From positions 1-8,564 of the forward strand of contig JANQSQ010000405.1 of the NCBI GenBank assembly GCA_028283985.1: a stretch of DNA of 8,564 bases, read 5' to 3'. Both the position numbers and the translations under genes were made by a program. Origin of the DNA: Rhodothermales bacterium. Its GTDB lineage: Bacteria > Bacteroidota > Rhodothermia > Rhodothermales > VXPQ01. Shown here piece by piece: positions 6,183 through 8,564 of the stretch (its first letter is position 1; every line of letters begins with the position of its first letter). The notes under the pieces were generated by a model. It searched no databases, was not told the DNA's origin, and was given only the letters and a program-made list of their open reading frames with translations.

Positions 6183-7958
6183 ATGAAACGTGCATCGAGA
6201 CTTGTGGCGGCGGTGCTGTCAGGTGTCCTGCTCATTCCCGCCGGCACCCAAGGCCAGTCTCATAGATCGGCATCCTCTTCCACGGCCCCGGCCTGGCTTG
6301 AGCATGCATGGGAGGAAGACAGCCACGTTTTACTCTACGCCATCGGCGTAAACGATGAGAATGAGATATATGTAACCAAGTCAGTCCTGGATGCCGCTGA
6401 TCACTATGCCGATGAGGGAAGACGACCTTTTTCCTACGTACGAGGCAGTTTTATTGTCAGCTACGACGCCGACGGTTCGCTGCGCTGGGAACGGCCGGGA
6501 AGCACTCCCCGTGAGGAAACGAGATTTTTCAATGCTTTCGTAGGGTATGACATAGTAACCCGGGACGATCGCATCTACACGAGCGAAGGAACGCCTTATA
6601 CGTTTAGCGATTACGTGCCCAACCGCGGCGGCATTATGATTAACACGTATGCCGACGACGGAGACTCGCTCCAGACTATCTTTCTCGGAGAGTTCCCTGA
6701 CAATGCTATTTTTCCTCCCGCCGCGATCAATGGTCTGGGTCTTGATCGGGCTGGCAATCTCTACATCGCCGGCATGTACGACACAGACTCGCTCTTTTTC
6801 GCCCCGCACGCGCTTGCTCGTTTTCCTCTTATAGACGGCTTTATCAGTGAGACGGGCTATCCTGATGTTTTTATGGCCAGCTACACACCCGAGGGCGCTG
6901 TCCGCTGGACCCGCCGCATCGGCGGACCGCTCCCCGACTGGTTCGACGGTCTTTCTGTCGATGATGACGGAAATACGTATCTCTTGGGCGTATTCTGGGA
7001 CGGTGCTGTGTTCGGGGAAGGCCAGCCGAACGAGGTAAGATTTGCACCAGGTGAATTGGACCATGCCCTTGTAAGTTTTACCGCCGAGGGCGATCTGCGC
7101 TGGGTCCGTACTCAGAGTGATCTGGGCATTGAACTCTACGGGTTCTTCCCTCATCTCCTTGCCGTTGATACCGCTGGGCATCTTCTGATCAGCTGGGTAG
7201 GCCCCCCCACAAAAAATGCCGGTTTTGCTGGGCGGGCTGCGACAATCACAAAACACTCTCAGGATGGCGCGCTCCTGTGGCGACGAGAACTCCTGGCGCA
7301 TAATGTGCGCATCTCCAGCATCACGACGGATACACAGGGCCACGTTTATGTGGGGGGGTCCTTTTCCAGCGGCCCGCTCCGGCTCGGAGATACGTCGCTG
7401 CATTCTCCCGATTCTCCCAACCACGTACCTCCTTGGGAGAAAGATGGATTCGTAGCGCACTATGACGCCGAAGGCCATCTGCGCTGGGCTGGGCACGCAA
7501 CCGGGAGAGGAAAGCAAGACATCACGGCCATAGCAGTGGGTCCTTCAGGCGATCTCTATGTCGCGGGCAAATTCGAAGAAACGCTTTACCTGGGGGCGGA
7601 AAAATTGGAGCAAAGGGGCGGTGGGTTGAATATGTTTGTGGCCAAGTACGATGCTTCCACGATCACCTCAAGCGACCCCACCCCGGAACTCCCCAGCACT
7701 GCCACGCTGACATCGAACTACCCCAACCCCTTCACCCATACGACGACGATCGAATATGCCTTGCCCGCATCCGGGCACGTACACCTGAGCGTGTATGACG
7801 TGCTGGGACGGGAAGTGGCCACTCTCGTCGACGGTGTGCAGCATGGAGGAAAGCACACCTCCGTATTCGACGCAACGTCTTTGCCCAGCGGGACCTATCT
7901 CTATCGCCTGGAAGCCTCGGGGCAGGTACGTACGGGACTGATGACGCTTATGAAGTAA
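6183..7958 (+). CDS. Secreted seven-repeat beta-propeller-like protein with T9SS-type sorting domain
   Basis: No specific function recognised. Seen: 591 residues in three parts. First, a signal peptide (MKRASR, then a hydrophobic stretch to about residue 24). Second, a body of repeats in which a G-x-hydrophobic-Y-hydrophobic-x-G strand recurs about seven times, starting near residues 60, 129, 191, 263, 332, 386 and 456 (best copies GNLYIAGMY, GHVYVGGSF, GDLYVAGKF). Five of these are linked to a second motif of the type GxLRW (98, 238, 303, 362, 431), usually after FVAxYDAEG-like strands. This resembles SBBP/NHL-like propeller repeats. Third, residues about 512-591 are a sorting domain with NYPNPF, VYDVLGREVATLVDGV, SLPSGTYLYRLEASG and a final basic-hydrophobic end. 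Inferred: it is exported by Sec, then carried across the outer membrane and attached at or released from the surface. It stands alone on its strand. Confidence 0.88.
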   Translation: MKRASRLVAAVLSGVLLIPAGTQGQSHRSASSSTAPAWLEHAWEEDSHVLLYAIGVNDENEIYVTKSVLDAADHYADEGRRPFSYVRGSFIVSYDADGSLRWERPGSTPREETRFFNAFVGYDIVTRDDRIYTSEGTPYTFSDYVPNRGGIMINTYADDGDSLQTIFLGEFPDNAIFPPAAINGLGLDRAGNLYIAGMYDTDSLFFAPHALARFPLIDGFISETGYPDVFMASYTPEGAVRWTRRIGGPLPDWFDGLSVDDDGNTYLLGVFWDGAVFGEGQPNEVRFAPGELDHALVSFTAEGDLRWVRTQSDLGIELYGFFPHLLAVDTAGHLLISWVGPPTKNAGFAGRAATITKHSQDGALLWRRELLAHNVRISSITTDTQGHVYVGGSFSSGPLRLGDTSLHSPDSPNHVPPWEKDGFVAHYDAEGHLRWAGHATGRGKQDITAIAVGPSGDLYVAGKFEETLYLGAEKLEQRGGGLNMFVAKYDASTITSSDPTPELPSTATLTSNYPNPFTHTTTIEYALPASGHVHLSVYDVLGREVATLVDGVQHGGKHTSVFDATSLPSGTYLYRLEASGQVRTGLMTLMK

Positions 7959-7970
7959 GGGATAGTCTGA

Positions 7971-8564
7971 TTAAATCCGCATCGCCTCGGCCCGCCTCCT
8001 GAGCATGCTACGATCCGGCTTGAGATCCCCTCCGGCAAGATCGGCTGGCCAGGGATAGAAAGCGACCGGCGTCATGAACCGGGGAAGTACCGCTTCCACG
8101 GCGGCGCGCAGGCGGGATGCATCGATTTCCCCGTCCACCGTCTCGACAAAAGCCACCGGGCGCTGGCCGTATTCCTCGTCCGCCACGCCCACGACGACCA
8201 CGCGCTCGACCCCTTCCACACCCGCCAGAACCACCTCGATCTCCTCGGGCAGCATGTTCTCTCCGCCCGATATCAGGAGGTGATCCATCCGCCCCCGGAC
8301 GATAAGCCGCCCGGAAGCATCCAGCCGGCCCATATCTCCGGTTGCAAACCATCCTTCTTCGTCAAAAGGACGCGCAAGCCGATCCCCCTCGACATATCCG
8401 GCAAAGCGCGTGCGCCCCCGCACCATGATCTGCCCCCCTTCCTCGCAGCGGAGTTCCCGCCAGGGCAACACCCGGCCCGACGTGCGCAAGGCCTCCGGCG
8501 CTGCGCCGGGAGGCGTGGCCGTCACCTGCGAAGCCATCTCCGTGAGGCCGTAGCTGGTATGTAC
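7971..8564 (-). CDS. menE: MenE-like o-succinylbenzoate-CoA ligase, C-terminal part (5' end cut off)
   Basis: Seen: 197 residues, open to the right edge; an internal ATG at 8537 is not the start because the codons before it read SYGLTE, the core adenylate-forming motif. Further motifs in order: WFATGDMGRLDASGRLIVRGR (ANL-family hinge and Asp), DHLLISGGENMLPEEIE, DEEYGQRPVAFVE and GGDLKPDRSMLRRR with the catalytic lysine. The GGENMLPEEIE and closing blocks resemble E. coli MenE, including its GGIKISR-like lysine motif. Known: MenE uses ATP and CoA to activate o-succinylbenzoate in menaquinone synthesis, the usual respiratory quinone in this lineage. About the last 40% of a normal MenE is present. 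Another acyl-CoA synthetase is the main alternative; other men genes upstream, beyond the window, would settle it. It converges on the propeller gene with 12 bases between the stops. Confidence 0.8.
   Translation of the reverse strand, partial: VHTSYGLTEMASQVTATPPGAAPEALRTSGRVLPWRELRCEEGGQIMVRGRTRFAGYVEGDRLARPFDEEGWFATGDMGRLDASGRLIVRGRMDHLLISGGENMLPEEIEVVLAGVEGVERVVVVGVADEEYGQRPVAFVETVDGEIDASRLRAAVEAVLPRFMTPVAFYPWPADLAGGDLKPDRSMLRRRAEAMRI

Noticed and set aside
6381..7517. A 378-codon minus-strand frame opposite the propeller gene.
   Set aside because: The plus-strand gene has a signal peptide, repeats and a sorting domain in order; the antisense product has no recognisable feature.
1..8564. 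Search by eye for tRNA, rRNA, CRISPR arrays, insertion sequences, defence genes and biosynthetic clusters.
   Set aside because: No cloverleaf-like sequence, spaced direct repeats, transposase motifs or defence-type domains were found; the coding content is housekeeping plus one surface protein.

Overview
The window looks like a chromosomal segment from a GC-rich member of the Bacteroidota/Rhodothermota lineage. Three things point there: a secreted protein ending in a type IX secretion (T9SS, Por)-style C-terminal sorting domain, a long OstA-like LptA next to a lipoprotein-type LptC, and an arginine-pathway GNAT acetyltransferase of the kind found in Bacteroidetes. I place it near Rhodothermota by the look of the sorting domain and the base composition; this is inference, not a phylogeny.

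Positions 1-5882 hold six genes, all on the minus strand and read right to left: lptC, lptA, lptB (lipopolysaccharide export to the outer membrane), aroF (DAHP synthase, first step of aromatic amino acid synthesis), prfA (peptide chain release factor 1) and, cut by the left edge, an ArgA-like GNAT acetyltransferase. lptC and lptA overlap by 4 bases, lptB follows lptA after 17 bases, and prfA follows aroF after 15 bases. Gaps of 178 and 191 bases separate lptB/aroF and prfA/argA-like (152 bases if the argA-like gene starts at its first ATG). The first three genes therefore look like one translationally coupled unit and aroF-prfA like a second. The inner-membrane permeases LptF and LptG are not here.

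Positions 5883-6182 form a divergent intergenic region. It contains a decayed fragment of a sorting domain, a Bacteroidetes-type promoter candidate and a good ribosome binding site for the plus-strand gene at 6183-7958. That gene encodes a 591-residue secreted protein with seven propeller-like repeats followed by an intact sorting domain. Its 3' end faces, 12 bases away, the minus-strand 3' end of a menE-like acyl-CoA synthetase (menaquinone synthesis) that runs off the right edge.

Most of the content is housekeeping, and I see no clear undescribed multi-gene system. The points most worth a second look are the sorting-domain remnant between lptC and the propeller gene, the three 21-base repeats that fill the lptA-lptB junction and make up an N-terminal extension of LptB, short repeats and homopolymer tracts in exported-protein genes, and the non-classical ArgA. 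No rRNA, tRNA, CRISPR array or insertion sequence was seen.
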